Position numbers and translations under genes: made by a program. Of a stretch of 64,000 nucleotides of DNA, positions 17,232 to 25,808 are shown piece by piece; the stretch's first letter is position 1, and the number at the start of each line of letters is the position of its first letter. The stretch spans positions 1 through 64,000 of the forward strand of contig NZ_BLBG01000011.1 of the NCBI RefSeq assembly GCF_009687905.1. Direction: 5' to 3'. The stretch is from Lacticaseibacillus zhaodongensis (GTDB lineage Bacteria; Bacillota; Bacilli; Lactobacillales; Lactobacillaceae). The notes below the pieces were generated by a model. That model saw only the letters and a program-made list of their open reading frames with translations. It ran no database searches and was not told where the DNA came from.

Positions 17232-17874
17232 AATATCCTCCATTAGTCGGGCTACTAGGCCCAGATTTACTTTCTTATTAGCAAAATAGTTACGCTTTGT
17301 AGTTTAACATACCAGGCGAAATGAGCGAATCGCGGCGGTGCTGCTAGTCGTGGCCAATACTAGCTACAGCTCGTAGAAGCTTGTTCTTTACATACTTTGC
17401 ACCAAATACTCAGCCTAGATGCGCGGGCTTGCGCTCCGTGTACCAAAAAAGGCACGCACCCCTGTACGTACCTTGATGGCCGCAAGCACGCATAATTGAA
17501 TGCATTGCGTGCCGCGGTGATTAGTTTTCGATGTTCGGGGACCCCGATTCTTTTTGAAGGAAGTCACGGTAGTACCTGTCCCCCCACACTTATTTAAGGC
17601 GGCCTAGTTTCTGCGCGAACTGCAGCTTGCTAGTTTCAAAATGCCCGTATCACAAGCGCCGTCCGGACATAATGCCACTGCACAGCTGCCGCTCGCTACG
17701 TCCCTACGCCGACCCACTGTTAGTATAGCGGCTAAAACGTCGGGCACCGATGCAGTTCAGATATCTGGCAATTAACAAATTAGGCTGTGTTTGTTCATTT
17801 AAAGAGGTTGAAAGTATCACCTGACCGCAACAGCCACTTTTAAAAGTCAAAAATTCGGCGGCCGCATTAGCGAC
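17232..17874. other. Long intergenic region without a supported gene
   Basis: About 640 bp separate two minus-strand genes. A stretch at about 17368-17415 (GTAGAAGCT, TTTACATACTTTG, CACCAAATAC) resembles the left half of family R copy R6, so it may be a decayed repeat. Several GC-rich segments could fold, but no consistent family L architecture was found. No convincing open frame with a ribosome site is present. Confidence 0.4.
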
Positions 17875-17911
17875 AGCAAGCGGCCGTGCCAGATCTGCAC
17901 GACCGCTTGCT
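17875..17911 (-). terminator. Hairpin downstream of the aldo/keto reductase gene
   Basis: AGCAAGCGGCCGTGC and GCACGACCGCTTGCT pair over 15 positions with one mismatch. There is no long T run, so termination is likely but not certain. Confidence 0.55.
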
Positions 17912-17936
17912 AAGGTAATTATCAACTTGTGAAATT

Positions 17937-18797
17937 TTAGAACTTTGATTCGTCTGGGTTGTCCGCGAGTCCGGCAACACCATGGAATCCGTCAATCAGT
18001 TCCATATCGTGGTGGCTGAGTTCGAAGTCAAAGAGTTGCGCGTTCTCAATGATCCGCTGCTTGTGCACTGACTTTGGCAGTGGCAGGAAGTCGTGTTGCA
18101 GGCTCCAGCGCAGAACCACCTGGGCAACCGTCTTGTTGTAGCGCGCCGCAATCTTCTTGAGACCGTCAATCTCAAAAATCCGGCCGGTTCCCAGCGGACT
18201 GTAAGCTTCGTTGAGCATGCCATTCTTAGTACAGAACTCGGTCAGATCTTTTTGCATGTCGCTTGGGTTCAAGAATGACTGGTTGACCATTGGCTTGACG
18301 CTCGCCGTCTTGAACAGTGCTTCAAGGTGGTGCTGGCGGAAGTTAGAAATCCCAATCGCCCGGGCCTTACCCGACTTCAAAATGTCCTCCATCGCCCGCC
18401 AGGTGTCGGCGTTTGCCTCTTCCCAGTGGTCACGGTATTTGATTGGGTTACCCCAGTGGATCAGGTAAAGGTCAACATAATCCGTCCCGAGTTTCTGCAG
18501 GGACGTGTCGATGGCGGCCATTGCCTTCTTATATTCGTGGGAATCGTTCCACAGCTTCGTGGTCAAGAACAGGTCGTGACGGTTGATGCCACTAGCCTTA
18601 ATGCCCGCACCGACACTTTCTTCGTTGCCATAAATTGCCGCTGTGTCAATGTGCCGGTAACCTGCTGCAATCGCGTCTTCTACCGACTGCTTGGCAACTT
18701 CACCACTCGGTGTTTGCCAAGTACCGAAACCAACGATGGGAATTTCGACACCATTGCTTAAAGTGTAAGTGTCAGTCAATTTGGTCAAATGAGCCAT
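17937..18797 (-). CDS. Aldo/keto reductase
   Basis: This 286-aa NADPH-dependent oxidoreductase has an (alpha/beta)8 barrel and is of the 2,5-diketo-D-gluconate reductase type. The catalytic tetrad is visible as D in HIDTAAIYG, Y in the same motif, K in LTTKLW and H in LIHWGN. The C-terminal LPKSVHKQRI loop matches the cofactor-binding segment. AGGAGG lies 8 nt before the ATG. The gene is monocistronic. The substrate is unknown; many lactobacilli use such enzymes against methylglyoxal and other carbonyls. Confidence 0.9.
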   Translation of the reverse strand: MAHLTKLTDTYTLSNGVEIPIVGFGTWQTPSGEVAKQSVEDAIAAGYRHIDTAAIYGNEESVGAGIKASGINRHDLFLTTKLWNDSHEYKKAMAAIDTSLQKLGTDYVDLYLIHWGNPIKYRDHWEEANADTWRAMEDILKSGKARAIGISNFRQHHLEALFKTASVKPMVNQSFLNPSDMQKDLTEFCTKNGMLNEAYSPLGTGRIFEIDGLKKIAARYNKTVAQVVLRWSLQHDFLPLPKSVHKQRIIENAQLFDFELSHHDMELIDGFHGVAGLADNPDESKF

Positions 18798-18901
18798 ACC
18801 TTTGCCTCCTATGCGTAATGTTAACGATTACATTCATTCTAACACAACGCGCGCTGCTCCCGTGAGAAACTACTTCTAGTTAAGTGCTGACCATCGCTGC
18901 C

Positions 18902-18943
18902 GGCCGACTCCTGACCGTTCTGAATTATGGTGAGGAGTCGGCC
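18902..18943. repeat. Hairpin GGCCGACTCCT / AGGAGTCGGCC
   Basis: Two perfect 11-nt arms enclose a 20-nt loop in the gap between the aldo/keto reductase start and repeat R9. There is no T run on either side, so its role is unclear. Confidence 0.5.
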
Positions 18944-18957
18944 TGTAAACGTGGTCT

Positions 18958-19055
18958 ACAATGCAGCTCCTTCCGCTTAGCCCAAAAACCGTCAACTCCC
19001 AAGACCCGGGAATTGACGGTTTTCATGCTAATGCTCAGGAGCTAACCGCATTGTG
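18958..19055 (-). repeat. Family R structured repeat, short copy R9
   Basis: Read on the minus strand it starts about 10 bp after the niaR stop. Outer arms CAATGC / GCATTG and AGCTCC / GGAGCT enclose GAG-C-A-TTAGC and GCTAA-G-CGGA with an apical hairpin AAAACCGTCAATTCCC / GGGAGTTGACGGTTTT. The hairpin ends in TTTTT, so it also works as the niaR terminator. It has only one GAG / CGSA loop. Its flank is nearly identical to that of R10. Confidence 0.75.
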
Positions 19056-19065
19056 GGCCACTCTA

Positions 19066-19575
19066 TTATTCGTACAGAATGTGGGCCGCTCGCAACGACT
19101 GCTTGATGGCCTCAAGTTGTTCCGGGCGCTCGAACGCGATTGTGTGGGAGTGGACACCACCAGTCAATTCAGAAAGCAGGTGCGACTGCTGCTGCCGCAT
19201 CCGCGCCATAAACATCCGAATATCGGTCGTCGTCGCAATCTGCAATTCACCACGCAGTTGCCCATACAGTGGGTGGTCAACAATGACGTCCTTAATTGCC
19301 CCGCCGTTATCAATAATCCGCTGCATTTCTTCTTCCGTATCAACAGGTAAATGTTTGCACACAATAATCGCGGTCATTTTGCTAGGTAATTCGTACATGT
19401 ATCCCCGTGGTGTGGCAATAATTTTTTCACCACGCGCACGTAATAGCGCAACGTCCCCAACAATCGTCTGCCGACTAACGCCAAAACGCTTGGCAAACAT
19501 GCTGGCACTCAGCGGTTCATCACTGCTGGATAATTCAGCTGTAATCCGGGCTTGTCTTTCGCCACTCGTAATCAT
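19066..19575 (-). CDS. niaR: Niacin-responsive transcriptional repressor NiaR
   Basis: The protein has an N-terminal winged helix (about residues 20-65, MFAKRFGVSRQTIVGDV) and a C-terminal 3H domain with conserved histidines in VDHPLYGQL and GVHSHTI that bind metal and niacin. NiaR represses niacin salvage and transport genes when nicotinate is plentiful. The gene is divergent from pncB, its usual target. The ATG at 19575 has GAGGTGA 5 nt upstream and aligns with the start of known NiaR proteins; an ATG at 19644 would add 23 residues without a ribosome site. The product is 169 aa. Confidence 0.88.
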   Translation of the reverse strand: MITSGERQARITAELSSSDEPLSASMFAKRFGVSRQTIVGDVALLRARGEKIIATPRGYMYELPSKMTAIIVCKHLPVDTEEEMQRIIDNGGAIKDVIVDHPLYGQLRGELQIATTTDIRMFMARMRQQQSHLLSELTGGVHSHTIAFERPEQLEAIKQSLRAAHILYE

Positions 19576-19636
19576 GCTCATCACCTCACCTAGAATTTTA
19601 ACCCTTTCTGCGCCGCCGCGCCGGACATTTTGCAGT

Positions 19637-19663
19637 TTCGACAAGGCAAAATTGTGCTACAAT
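19637..19663 (+). promoter_or_regulatory. Probable pncB promoter
   Basis: TTCGAC (19637-19642) and TACAAT (19658-19663) are separated by 15 bp. The -10 box is good and the -35 box weak. Confidence 0.5.
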
Positions 19664-19681
19664 GGCAACAATTATCCCTAA

Positions 19682-19691
19682 TGTCAAGACA
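19682..19691. promoter_or_regulatory. Candidate NiaR operator
   Basis: TGTCAAGACA is a perfect 10-bp palindrome placed 18 bp after the pncB -10 box, within the intergenic region shared with niaR. The assignment is positional and not based on a verified consensus. Confidence 0.4.
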
Positions 19692-19724
19692 CGTAACGAC
19701 ACTAGAGCCTAAACGGAGGAAATT

Positions 19725-21152
19725 ATGGAACGCAATTTATCATTACTTACCGATTTGTACGAATTCACCATGGCCAACGGTTTCAAACAGGAACTTGGCG
19801 ACGACCGGGCGACATTCGACATCTTTTTCCGCAACGTTCCCGATGACGGTAGTTTTGTAGTCACGGCCGGATTAGCCCAAGCGGTGGCGGCCCTCAAGAA
19901 CTTTCACTTCGATGATTCCGACGTTGAATATTTCCGCAGCCTGCACCTCTTCAGCGACGATTTCCTGAATTACTTGCACGACTTCAAACTCGACTGCAGT
20001 GTTACCGCGATTCCGGAAGGCACACCGGTCTTCCCCCGCGAACCATTACTGACAATCAGCGGGCCACTCGTCCAAACACAGTTATTGGAAACCCTGCTCC
20101 TGAACATCATTAACCACCAGAGCCTGATTGCCACCAAGGCCCGCCGTATCACCTACGCCGCAGCCGGCCGGCCCGTCATGGAATTCGGTGCTCGCCGTGC
20201 CCAGGGTCCTGACAGCGCCACTTACGGTAGCCGGGCGGCCGTCATCGGTGGCTGTGCTAGCACCTCAAACGTTGCTGCGGCCAAGGAGTTCGGCATCCCC
20301 GCCGCGGGCACAATGGCCCACAGCTGGATCGAATCCTTCCCAAGTGAGCTCGCGTCATTCCGTGCTTGGGCCAAAATCTACCCTGACAACTGTGCCCTGC
20401 TCGTCGATACTTATGATGTCCTGCGCTCAGGTGTACCAAACGCCATCCTGGTCTTCAAAGAACTCAAGAAGAGCGGCCACAAACCGGTCGGCATTCGTAT
20501 CGACTCCGGGGACATCACGGTACTAGCCCGCAAAGCCCGCAAAATGATGGACGAAGCTGGCTTCAAGGATGCCAAAATCACCGCCAGCAACGCCCTTGAT
20601 GAAAGTGTCATCACCTCACTCCAGGCCGACAACGCCCCCATCGACAACTATGGAATCGGTGAGAAGCTGATTACCAGTTCATCATCACCAGTCCTAAGCG
20701 GTGTTTACAAGCTCGCCGCAACTGAGCATAACGGCAAAATCACTCCTAAAATCAAGGTGAGTGCCACCCGCAGCAAGACGACCCTGCCTGGCATCAAGAA
20801 GGTCTACCGCCTCTACCACAACGGTCACCACCACGCTTTTGCCGATATTATCGCGCTCGCGGACGAGGAAATCGTTTCGGGTCAGCGCGCTTACAATAGC
20901 AATCCACTAGCAACCAGCAAGGAAACCGTTCTTGACGATTTTCGGGCGGTCCCACTGCAGCAGACCGTTGACCTGAGCAAAACTGAGCCGGTAACCACCG
21001 ACGTTTTCGGCATTCAGGCTTACAGCAAGCAGCGTCTCGCTGAACTGCCACACGCAACCAAGCGTCTGATCAATCCTGACACTTACACCGTGTACATCAC
21101 TAAGAACCTGTACGACCTGCAGCAAAAGCTGGAAGCAGAGGAGCTGCGGTAG
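19725..21152 (+). CDS. pncB: Nicotinate phosphoribosyltransferase
   Basis: PncB joins nicotinate and PRPP to form nicotinate mononucleotide, with ATP hydrolysis, in NAD salvage. The N-terminal segment LTDLYEFTMANGF, the FGARRAQG motif (about residues 162-169), AHSWIESFPSE and RIDSGDI are characteristic. The length of 475 aa is standard for the Firmicute form. GGAGG precedes the ATG by about 7 nt. Together with divergent niaR it makes a self-contained niacin salvage unit, which suggests reliance on external niacin. Confidence 0.93.
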   Translation: MERNLSLLTDLYEFTMANGFKQELGDDRATFDIFFRNVPDDGSFVVTAGLAQAVAALKNFHFDDSDVEYFRSLHLFSDDFLNYLHDFKLDCSVTAIPEGTPVFPREPLLTISGPLVQTQLLETLLLNIINHQSLIATKARRITYAAAGRPVMEFGARRAQGPDSATYGSRAAVIGGCASTSNVAAAKEFGIPAAGTMAHSWIESFPSELASFRAWAKIYPDNCALLVDTYDVLRSGVPNAILVFKELKKSGHKPVGIRIDSGDITVLARKARKMMDEAGFKDAKITASNALDESVITSLQADNAPIDNYGIGEKLITSSSSPVLSGVYKLAATEHNGKITPKIKVSATRSKTTLPGIKKVYRLYHNGHHHAFADIIALADEEIVSGQRAYNSNPLATSKETVLDDFRAVPLQQTVDLSKTEPVTTDVFGIQAYSKQRLAELPHATKRLINPDTYTVYITKNLYDLQQKLEAEELR

Positions 21153-21195
21153 GCACACGGAACTCAGACTAATTCGCAAAATTAATTTTCCACGC

Positions 21196-21229
21196 AAAAG
21201 GACGGCCACAAAAATGTGACCGCCCTTTT
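21196..21229. terminator. Bidirectional terminator between pncB and nagA
   Basis: AAAAGGACGGCCACA and TGTGACCGCCCTTTT pair with one mismatch. Poly-T on one strand and poly-A on the other serve both convergent genes. Confidence 0.85.
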
Positions 21230-21262
21230 CTAGTTGCGACTAATTCGAATTAGAGTTATTAA

Positions 21263-22420
21263 CTAGGCCTCGTAGCGACTCTCGCCCTTCAGGTAGGTCG
21301 CTGCCAAATTCATGTCAGGCTTGAGCACGATGAAGTCCGCACTGCGCCCAGGCAGGATGCTGCCGCACTTGTCAGCGATCCGGCAAGACTTAGCAGGTAC
21401 GTAAGAAGCCATCCGGACGGCCTCTTCAGGAGTGTTACCGTTCCAGTCGACAACGTTCTTGATGGCGTCGTTGAGCTTCAAGATGGAACCGGCAAGACTG
21501 TGGGCACCGTCCTTGAGCTTAGCCATGCCGTCCTTAACGACGACTGGGAATTCACCCAGTACGTAATCACCGTCAGGCATGAGGCCCGCGCGCATGCAGT
21601 CAGTAATCAGCGCAATGTGCTCTGGCGTCTTCTCACGGATCAGGGCGGCGGCAACTTCTGGACGAACGTGGTGCCCGTCGCAAATCAGTTCATCGTCTAC
21701 GACCTGGGTAAACATCGCCGCACCAACCATGCCGGGTGCCCGGTGGTTGAGACCACTCATGCCGTTAAAGGTGTGGGTGAAGACAGTCGCGCCGGCTTCG
21801 ATGCAGGCCTTAGCCTCTTCAAAGGTCGCGCTGGAGTGACCCAGAGCAACAACCTTACCTGATTGGCTAACGTGTTTGGTAAACTCAACGGCACCCTTGC
21901 GTTCTGGCGCAATCGCGATTTTCTGCAGCAAACCCTTAGCACTCTTTTGCCACTCATCGAATTCTTTGGTGGAAGGATCCTTGAAGTACTTCGGGTTCTG
22001 GGCGCCCTTGTGCTCTTCGGTGAAGTAAGGGCCTTCGAAATAGATACCCTGAATCGTTGCCCCGGTCTCTTCGCCGGCGTGGGCACCAATGGTCTTGCAG
22101 ACGGCGTTCAACTGGTCAAAAGACCCAGTGAGCGTTGTTGGCAGCCATGAAGTAACTCCGCACTTGAGCAGGCCTTCAGACATCTCCGAAATCGCATCCC
22201 AATCGTTGTCCATGACATCATGGCCCAGCAGACCATGAATATGGGTGTCAACCAATCCGGGTGCGATCCATTTGTTGCCGAATTCCCGAATTTCACCCTC
22301 TGGCTTCTGACCAGCTGGAAGGTAGTCGCCAAACTTGCCGTCATCAGTAACTTCGAGGTAACCCCCATTTTCGGTGACGTTCTTCAGAAAGAACTTAGCG
22401 GCATGAATGTAATAGCTCAT
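21263..22420 (-). CDS. nagA: N-acetylglucosamine-6-phosphate deacetylase
   Basis: NagA removes the acetyl group from N-acetylglucosamine-6-phosphate (some homologues take the galactosamine form) in the cytoplasm. Metal and catalytic motifs are VDTHIHG (residue 58 on), FEGPY, LGHSSAT, and LITDCM carrying the catalytic aspartate. The length of 385 aa is normal. GGAG precedes the ATG by 10 nt. It lies downstream of the PTS gene cluster, separated by about 370 bp with a cre site, a terminator and repeat R2, so it probably has its own CcpA-controlled promoter. No nagB-type deaminase is present in the window. Confidence 0.93.
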   Translation of the reverse strand: MSYYIHAAKFFLKNVTENGGYLEVTDDGKFGDYLPAGQKPEGEIREFGNKWIAPGLVDTHIHGLLGHDVMDNDWDAISEMSEGLLKCGVTSWLPTTLTGSFDQLNAVCKTIGAHAGEETGATIQGIYFEGPYFTEEHKGAQNPKYFKDPSTKEFDEWQKSAKGLLQKIAIAPERKGAVEFTKHVSQSGKVVALGHSSATFEEAKACIEAGATVFTHTFNGMSGLNHRAPGMVGAAMFTQVVDDELICDGHHVRPEVAAALIREKTPEHIALITDCMRAGLMPDGDYVLGEFPVVVKDGMAKLKDGAHSLAGSILKLNDAIKNVVDWNGNTPEEAVRMASYVPAKSCRIADKCGSILPGRSADFIVLKPDMNLAATYLKGESRYEA

Positions 22421-22475
22421 TATTAAAAGTCTCCAATCTTGAAATTCAAATCTTGATAGTTAACTGCGTGCTAAA

Positions 22476-22489
22476 GCACAGCGCTTTCA
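22476..22489 (-). promoter_or_regulatory. CcpA cre site upstream of nagA
   Basis: The minus strand reads TGAAAGCGCTGTGC, matching 12 of 14 positions with the cre pattern, 56 bp before the nagA start. Confidence 0.55.
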
Positions 22490-22544
22490 CGGGTCCATTT
22501 TAGCACATTGGTCTAGACATGTGCAGCGGCAGGCCGGAACGAAA

Positions 22545-22576
22545 CAGGCCGGATCACCTGTGGGGAATCCGGCCTG
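22545..22576. terminator. Terminator between the EIIA gene and nagA
   Basis: CAGGCCGGAT and ATCCGGCCTG are perfect arms. On the minus strand they are followed by TTTCG and on the plus strand by ATTTTG, so termination may be bidirectional. Confidence 0.65.
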
Positions 22577-22662
22577 ATTTTGTGGTCGAGTTATACCGCC
22601 GATAAGCTACATCGCACGCAACGTAGTTAACTCGCGTTGCATTGATACGATGCCAACTTTCG

Positions 22663-22786
22663 GTGTCTAGTCGAGCTGCTGCCCGCATAAGGTTGCGGCT
22701 AACCTGCTCTGGTCCAAATGCCTAAGTGCGGGCATTTTGCCCAGAGCCTGTTAGTCCTCACCTTATGACCGCGGGCCTCCGCTCTG
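22663..22786 (-). repeat. Family R structured repeat, copy R2
   Basis: It begins next to the EIIA stop codon on the mRNA strand. The inner motif is AAGGT-GAG-G-A-CTAAC and GTTAG-C-CGCA-ACCTT. The apical hairpin is GGGCATTTTGCCCAGAGC / GCTCTGGTCCAAATGCCT with three mismatches. Confidence 0.8.
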
Positions 22787-23170
22787 TTACTTTGGCAGCA
22801 CGTCGTTCACGTGGACGACGCCGGCTTTGGTTTCGCCAACGATGTCTGCATCAGTTCCGACCATCGCTGCGTTGATGTAACTGATGACCATTGGCAAGTT
22901 CATTCCTGCATAGAGGTCAAACTTTGCTGCACCCTCCATCAGGATCCGTGCCGCAACATTACATGGCGTACCGCCCATTAAATCAGCGAAGACGATGTAG
23001 TCACTGAGCTCGGATGTGACCTTTTCAAACTTCGCGCGGAAGTCCTCGGGGCTTTCGTTGGGCTCCAGTCCGACCGTGTGGATGCTATCCTGCGGTCCCA
23101 TAATCATCTCTGCGCTCTTCTTCAATTCACTGCAAAAGTGGCCGTGACTAATCATTACTAATTCGCTCAT
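22787..23170 (-). CDS. PTS mannose-family EIIA component
   Basis: EIIA accepts phosphate from HPr on a histidine, most likely H9 in MISHGHF, and passes it to EIIB. The 127-aa domain has the fold signature FADLMGGTPCNVAAR and the C-terminal GVVHVNDVLPK region. GAGGG lies 7 nt before the ATG. It is the last PTS gene of the cluster and is separated from EIID by about 260 bp holding repeat R3, which is unusual for such operons. Confidence 0.92.
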   Translation of the reverse strand: MSELVMISHGHFCSELKKSAEMIMGPQDSIHTVGLEPNESPEDFRAKFEKVTSELSDYIVFADLMGGTPCNVAARILMEGAAKFDLYAGMNLPMVISYINAAMVGTDADIVGETKAGVVHVNDVLPK

Positions 23171-23302
23171 TTATTATCCCTCGTTTACTTTGTATCATTC
23201 ATTGTTTGTTGTGCTGGGGTGGAAAAGTGTGGTGCTAAATTGACCAAACTGTGGTGCTTGCCGGAAACTCGCATTACTGAACGCAAAGCCTTCTAGCAGC
23301 AG

Positions 23303-23428
23303 GTGTCTAGTCGAGCTGCGCAGAACTGAAGCTTCCGCTTAACACACTCTGGTCCAAATGCCAAAGTGCAGGCATTTTGACCAGAGTCCGTTAATGCTCA
23401 GCTTCAAACCGTTCTGCTCCGCTCTGTA
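23303..23428 (-). repeat. Family R structured repeat, copy R3
   Basis: It lies between the EIID and EIIA genes and begins 4 bp after the EIID stop on the mRNA strand. The motif is GAAGCT-GAG-C-A-TTAAC and GTTAA-G-CGGA-AGCTTC. A second loop GAG-C / G-CGCA lies near the base. The apical hairpin pairs 15 of 16 positions. Confidence 0.8.
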
Positions 23429-23432
23429 TTTT

Positions 23433-24257
23433 CTAACCCTTCGTAATTACGCCCAATGCTGCCAAGGCGATGGAGACGAAGAGGACGATGAAGATGGCCT
23501 TGGTGGAGGTCATGTGCTTCTTACCAAGAAGCCAGTAGATGGCACCAACAATCAGTGCTGGCAGGAGCTTTGGCAGAATCATGTCCAAGTTGTTCTGGAT
23601 GTTCAGTGGTACAGAGCCAATGGTTGGCGCCCATGCAAACTTAACGTTGATCATGGTTGCAACCAGGGCACCGACCATGAAGACACCCATCATGGTAGCC
23701 GCGTCAGTCAAGGCTGACAGCTGGCTCTGCATGTTGGTAACCAGAGAAACCCCCTGCTTGTATGCAGGCTTCAATTGGCTCCAACGGAAGACGTTAACCG
23801 CCATCTGCGCAATGATCCAGATGACAATACCGATTGGGTTGCCCTGGTGCGCCATGGTTGCCGCGATGGCCCCGAAAATTGCGGGAATCAAGGAAGCGAA
23901 AATCGAGTCCCCGATAGCGGCAAAGGAACCCATCAGGCCGGCTTTCATACCGGTGACAGTATCTTCACCATTAATGCCTTCCTTCTCTTCAACGGCCAGG
24001 TCGATCCCGGTAATAATCGTGTTGAAGAAGTTGGAGGTGTTGAAGAACTGGGTGTGCGTCTTCATCATCTTTTTCAGTTCTGGCGTGTCATCCCCGTAGA
24101 TTTTGCGCAGCTGCGGCAGAATCGTGTAGAGGTAACCTGAACCTTGCATCCGTTCGTAGTTCCAGCCCAGCTGGAAACCGAAGAGGCTGCGCCGGTTGAT
24201 TTGGTTGAAGTCCTTGTTCGTCAGTTTGTACTTAGGTTCTGTATTAGAGTTCGTCAT
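23433..24257 (-). CDS. PTS mannose-family EIID component
   Basis: EIID is the membrane partner of EIIC in the mannose-family permease. The 274-aa protein begins with a cytoplasmic helix region (RRSLFGFQLGWNYERMQG, typical of EIID) and has hydrophobic segments in the C-terminal half, ending in ALAALGVITKG. The ATG at 24257 is preceded by GAGGGGG and overlaps the end of EIIC by 14 bp, so translation is probably coupled. An ATG at 24356 would lie deep inside EIIC and is not supported. Confidence 0.92.
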   Translation of the reverse strand: MTNSNTEPKYKLTNKDFNQINRRSLFGFQLGWNYERMQGSGYLYTILPQLRKIYGDDTPELKKMMKTHTQFFNTSNFFNTIITGIDLAVEEKEGINGEDTVTGMKAGLMGSFAAIGDSIFASLIPAIFGAIAATMAHQGNPIGIVIWIIAQMAVNVFRWSQLKPAYKQGVSLVTNMQSQLSALTDAATMMGVFMVGALVATMINVKFAWAPTIGSVPLNIQNNLDMILPKLLPALIVGAIYWLLGKKHMTSTKAIFIVLFVSIALAALGVITKG

Positions 24258-25143
24258 CTTCAATTTCCCCCTCTTCTTCAGAGTCACTGCTTGAACTTGG
24301 TGCGGCAGCCTTAGCCTTTGGCGTTGCAATCGTCCGCTGGTATGCCATTGCGGCAAGCGCGAAACCGATCATGGCGATAGCAAGCATTGAGATACCGTTG
24401 AATGATGTGGTGAAAGCCTTGGATGCTGCACTGAGGCCGGCACCGATTGTCTGCACACTGGTGAACAGCGTGGAGAATAGCATTGTAATCACAAAACCAA
24501 GAATCAGGTATGGGTAGTGCTTCTTAACTGGCAGGTAACGGAGCAGGATTGCAAAACCAACGGCTGGGAGAACAGCACCGGCTGTGGTCAGACCATCGCC
24601 GAGCCACTTCCAAGGGCCATTCAGTTCCTTAACGATCATGTTGATGAAACCACCGCCAAGGGTCAGGCCCAGGCATACAGGAATCATCCGGGAAAGTGCC
24701 CATGGAAGTGCACCAGCTAAGAAGTAACGCTCGATGCTCTTGTAGTTCATCTTCTCAACCTGCGCATCGATCCGGTGTGCGAAGAAGGTGTTAGTGAAAC
24801 GAGCGAGAATATCCAGGTAAATCATCAGACTGGCAACTGGAACCGCAACTGCCGCAATCGCGGCCTGGGCGTTCATGTTCGCACCAATTGAGAATGCTGC
24901 GGCAACAACGGTCCCGGTGTTAGCGTCGATACGGGACGCACCACCAAAGGTCCCAACACCCAGAACCATGAGTTGCATCCCGGCACCGATTAACAGGCCG
25001 GATTTAATGTCGCCCATAACCAGGCCAACGAAGAATCCCGCGAAGACTGGTGAACTCAGTGAAGAGTAGATTTGCAGTTCATCGAGGATTTGATAGCCGG
25101 CATAGAGCGTAATAAGTGCAATCTGCCACCATGCAATGTGCAT
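24244..25143 (-). CDS. PTS mannose-family EIIC component
   Basis: EIIC forms the sugar channel with EIID. The 299-aa protein has about seven membrane segments and family motifs such as VFAGFFVGLVMGD and GAGMQLMVLGVGTFGGAS. The C-terminal 35 residues are an unusual acidic Ser/Glu-rich tail (SSSDSEEEGEIEDDEL), which may be disordered. AAAGGAGG precedes the ATG by 7 nt. The gene is 20 bp downstream of EIIB. Confidence 0.92.
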   Translation of the reverse strand: MHIAWWQIALITLYAGYQILDELQIYSSLSSPVFAGFFVGLVMGDIKSGLLIGAGMQLMVLGVGTFGGASRIDANTGTVVAAAFSIGANMNAQAAIAAVAVPVASLMIYLDILARFTNTFFAHRIDAQVEKMNYKSIERYFLAGALPWALSRMIPVCLGLTLGGGFINMIVKELNGPWKWLGDGLTTAGAVLPAVGFAILLRYLPVKKHYPYLILGFVITMLFSTLFTSVQTIGAGLSAASKAFTTSFNGISMLAIAMIGFALAAMAYQRTIATPKAKAAAPSSSSDSEEEGEIEDDEL

Positions 25144-25163
25144 TGTTTTTTCCTCCTTTTGCC

Positions 25164-25646
25164 TTACTTCTTGTGCAACAGCGTCATGAAGTCTGTTGAA
25201 TCATCAGACGGAACCATTTGGGCCGTGAGTTTTACGCCCAGCTTGTTTAGTTCCTCAAACGCCGCAACGTCTTCATCAACAATGTTAATTGACTTGGTCA
25301 GGGACCGTGTCTCCTCAGTCTGGGACATGTTGCCGACGTTGATTTCCTTGATTGGAACACCCAGCTTGACCAGTTCAAGTAGCGTCTCCGGCTTCTTCGC
25401 AACGATGAACATGCGCTGGGAGTCGTACTTGTGGGCAAGAATGTGATTTGCGGCGGTCTTAACGGGGAGCACTGACAGCTTCACCGATGCCGGCGCGGCC
25501 ATCCGTAGCCCGCTCTTTTCGATCGCGCTTTGGGAAACCTTATCGTCGACAACCATGATCCGCGATGCCTGAAGCTTAGTCGTCCACAGGTTTGCAACCT
25601 GGCCGTGAACGAGGCGTCCGTCAATACGTGTAGCGATAATTGCCAT
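25164..25646 (-). CDS. PTS mannose/sorbose-family EIIB component
   Basis: EIIB carries phosphate on H14 within RIDGRLVHGQV and transfers it to the incoming sugar. The 160-aa length is normal for a free-standing EIIB. The ATG at 25646 is 8 nt after AGGAGG. It starts the EIIB-EIIC-EIID run. A TTGGTACCAA operator-like site lies about 110 bp upstream, suggesting a separate regulated promoter in addition to read-through from the isomerase gene. Confidence 0.92.
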   Translation of the reverse strand: MAIIATRIDGRLVHGQVANLWTTKLQASRIMVVDDKVSQSAIEKSGLRMAAPASVKLSVLPVKTAANHILAHKYDSQRMFIVAKKPETLLELVKLGVPIKEINVGNMSQTEETRSLTKSINIVDEDVAAFEELNKLGVKLTAQMVPSDDSTDFMTLLHKK

Positions 25647-25756
25647 AACCATTCCTCCTATGGTTGAGCCGGCCTAGTTAGTGTGCCGGACTCTATTCCA
25701 GTCGGACCACTGCGCAACAACGCGGGGGCCCTAAATAACGAATATCAATAATGGCT

Positions 25757-25766
25757 TGGTACCAAA
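25757..25766. promoter_or_regulatory. Candidate GntR operator upstream of the EIIB gene
   Basis: TTGGTACCAA is a perfect 10-bp palindrome, identical to the site in the gntR leader (27816-27825). Confidence 0.55.
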
Positions 25767-25808
25767 AATATTTATTTCGCCCCGCCGCTGCCAGCTTTGG
25801 GGACGTTG

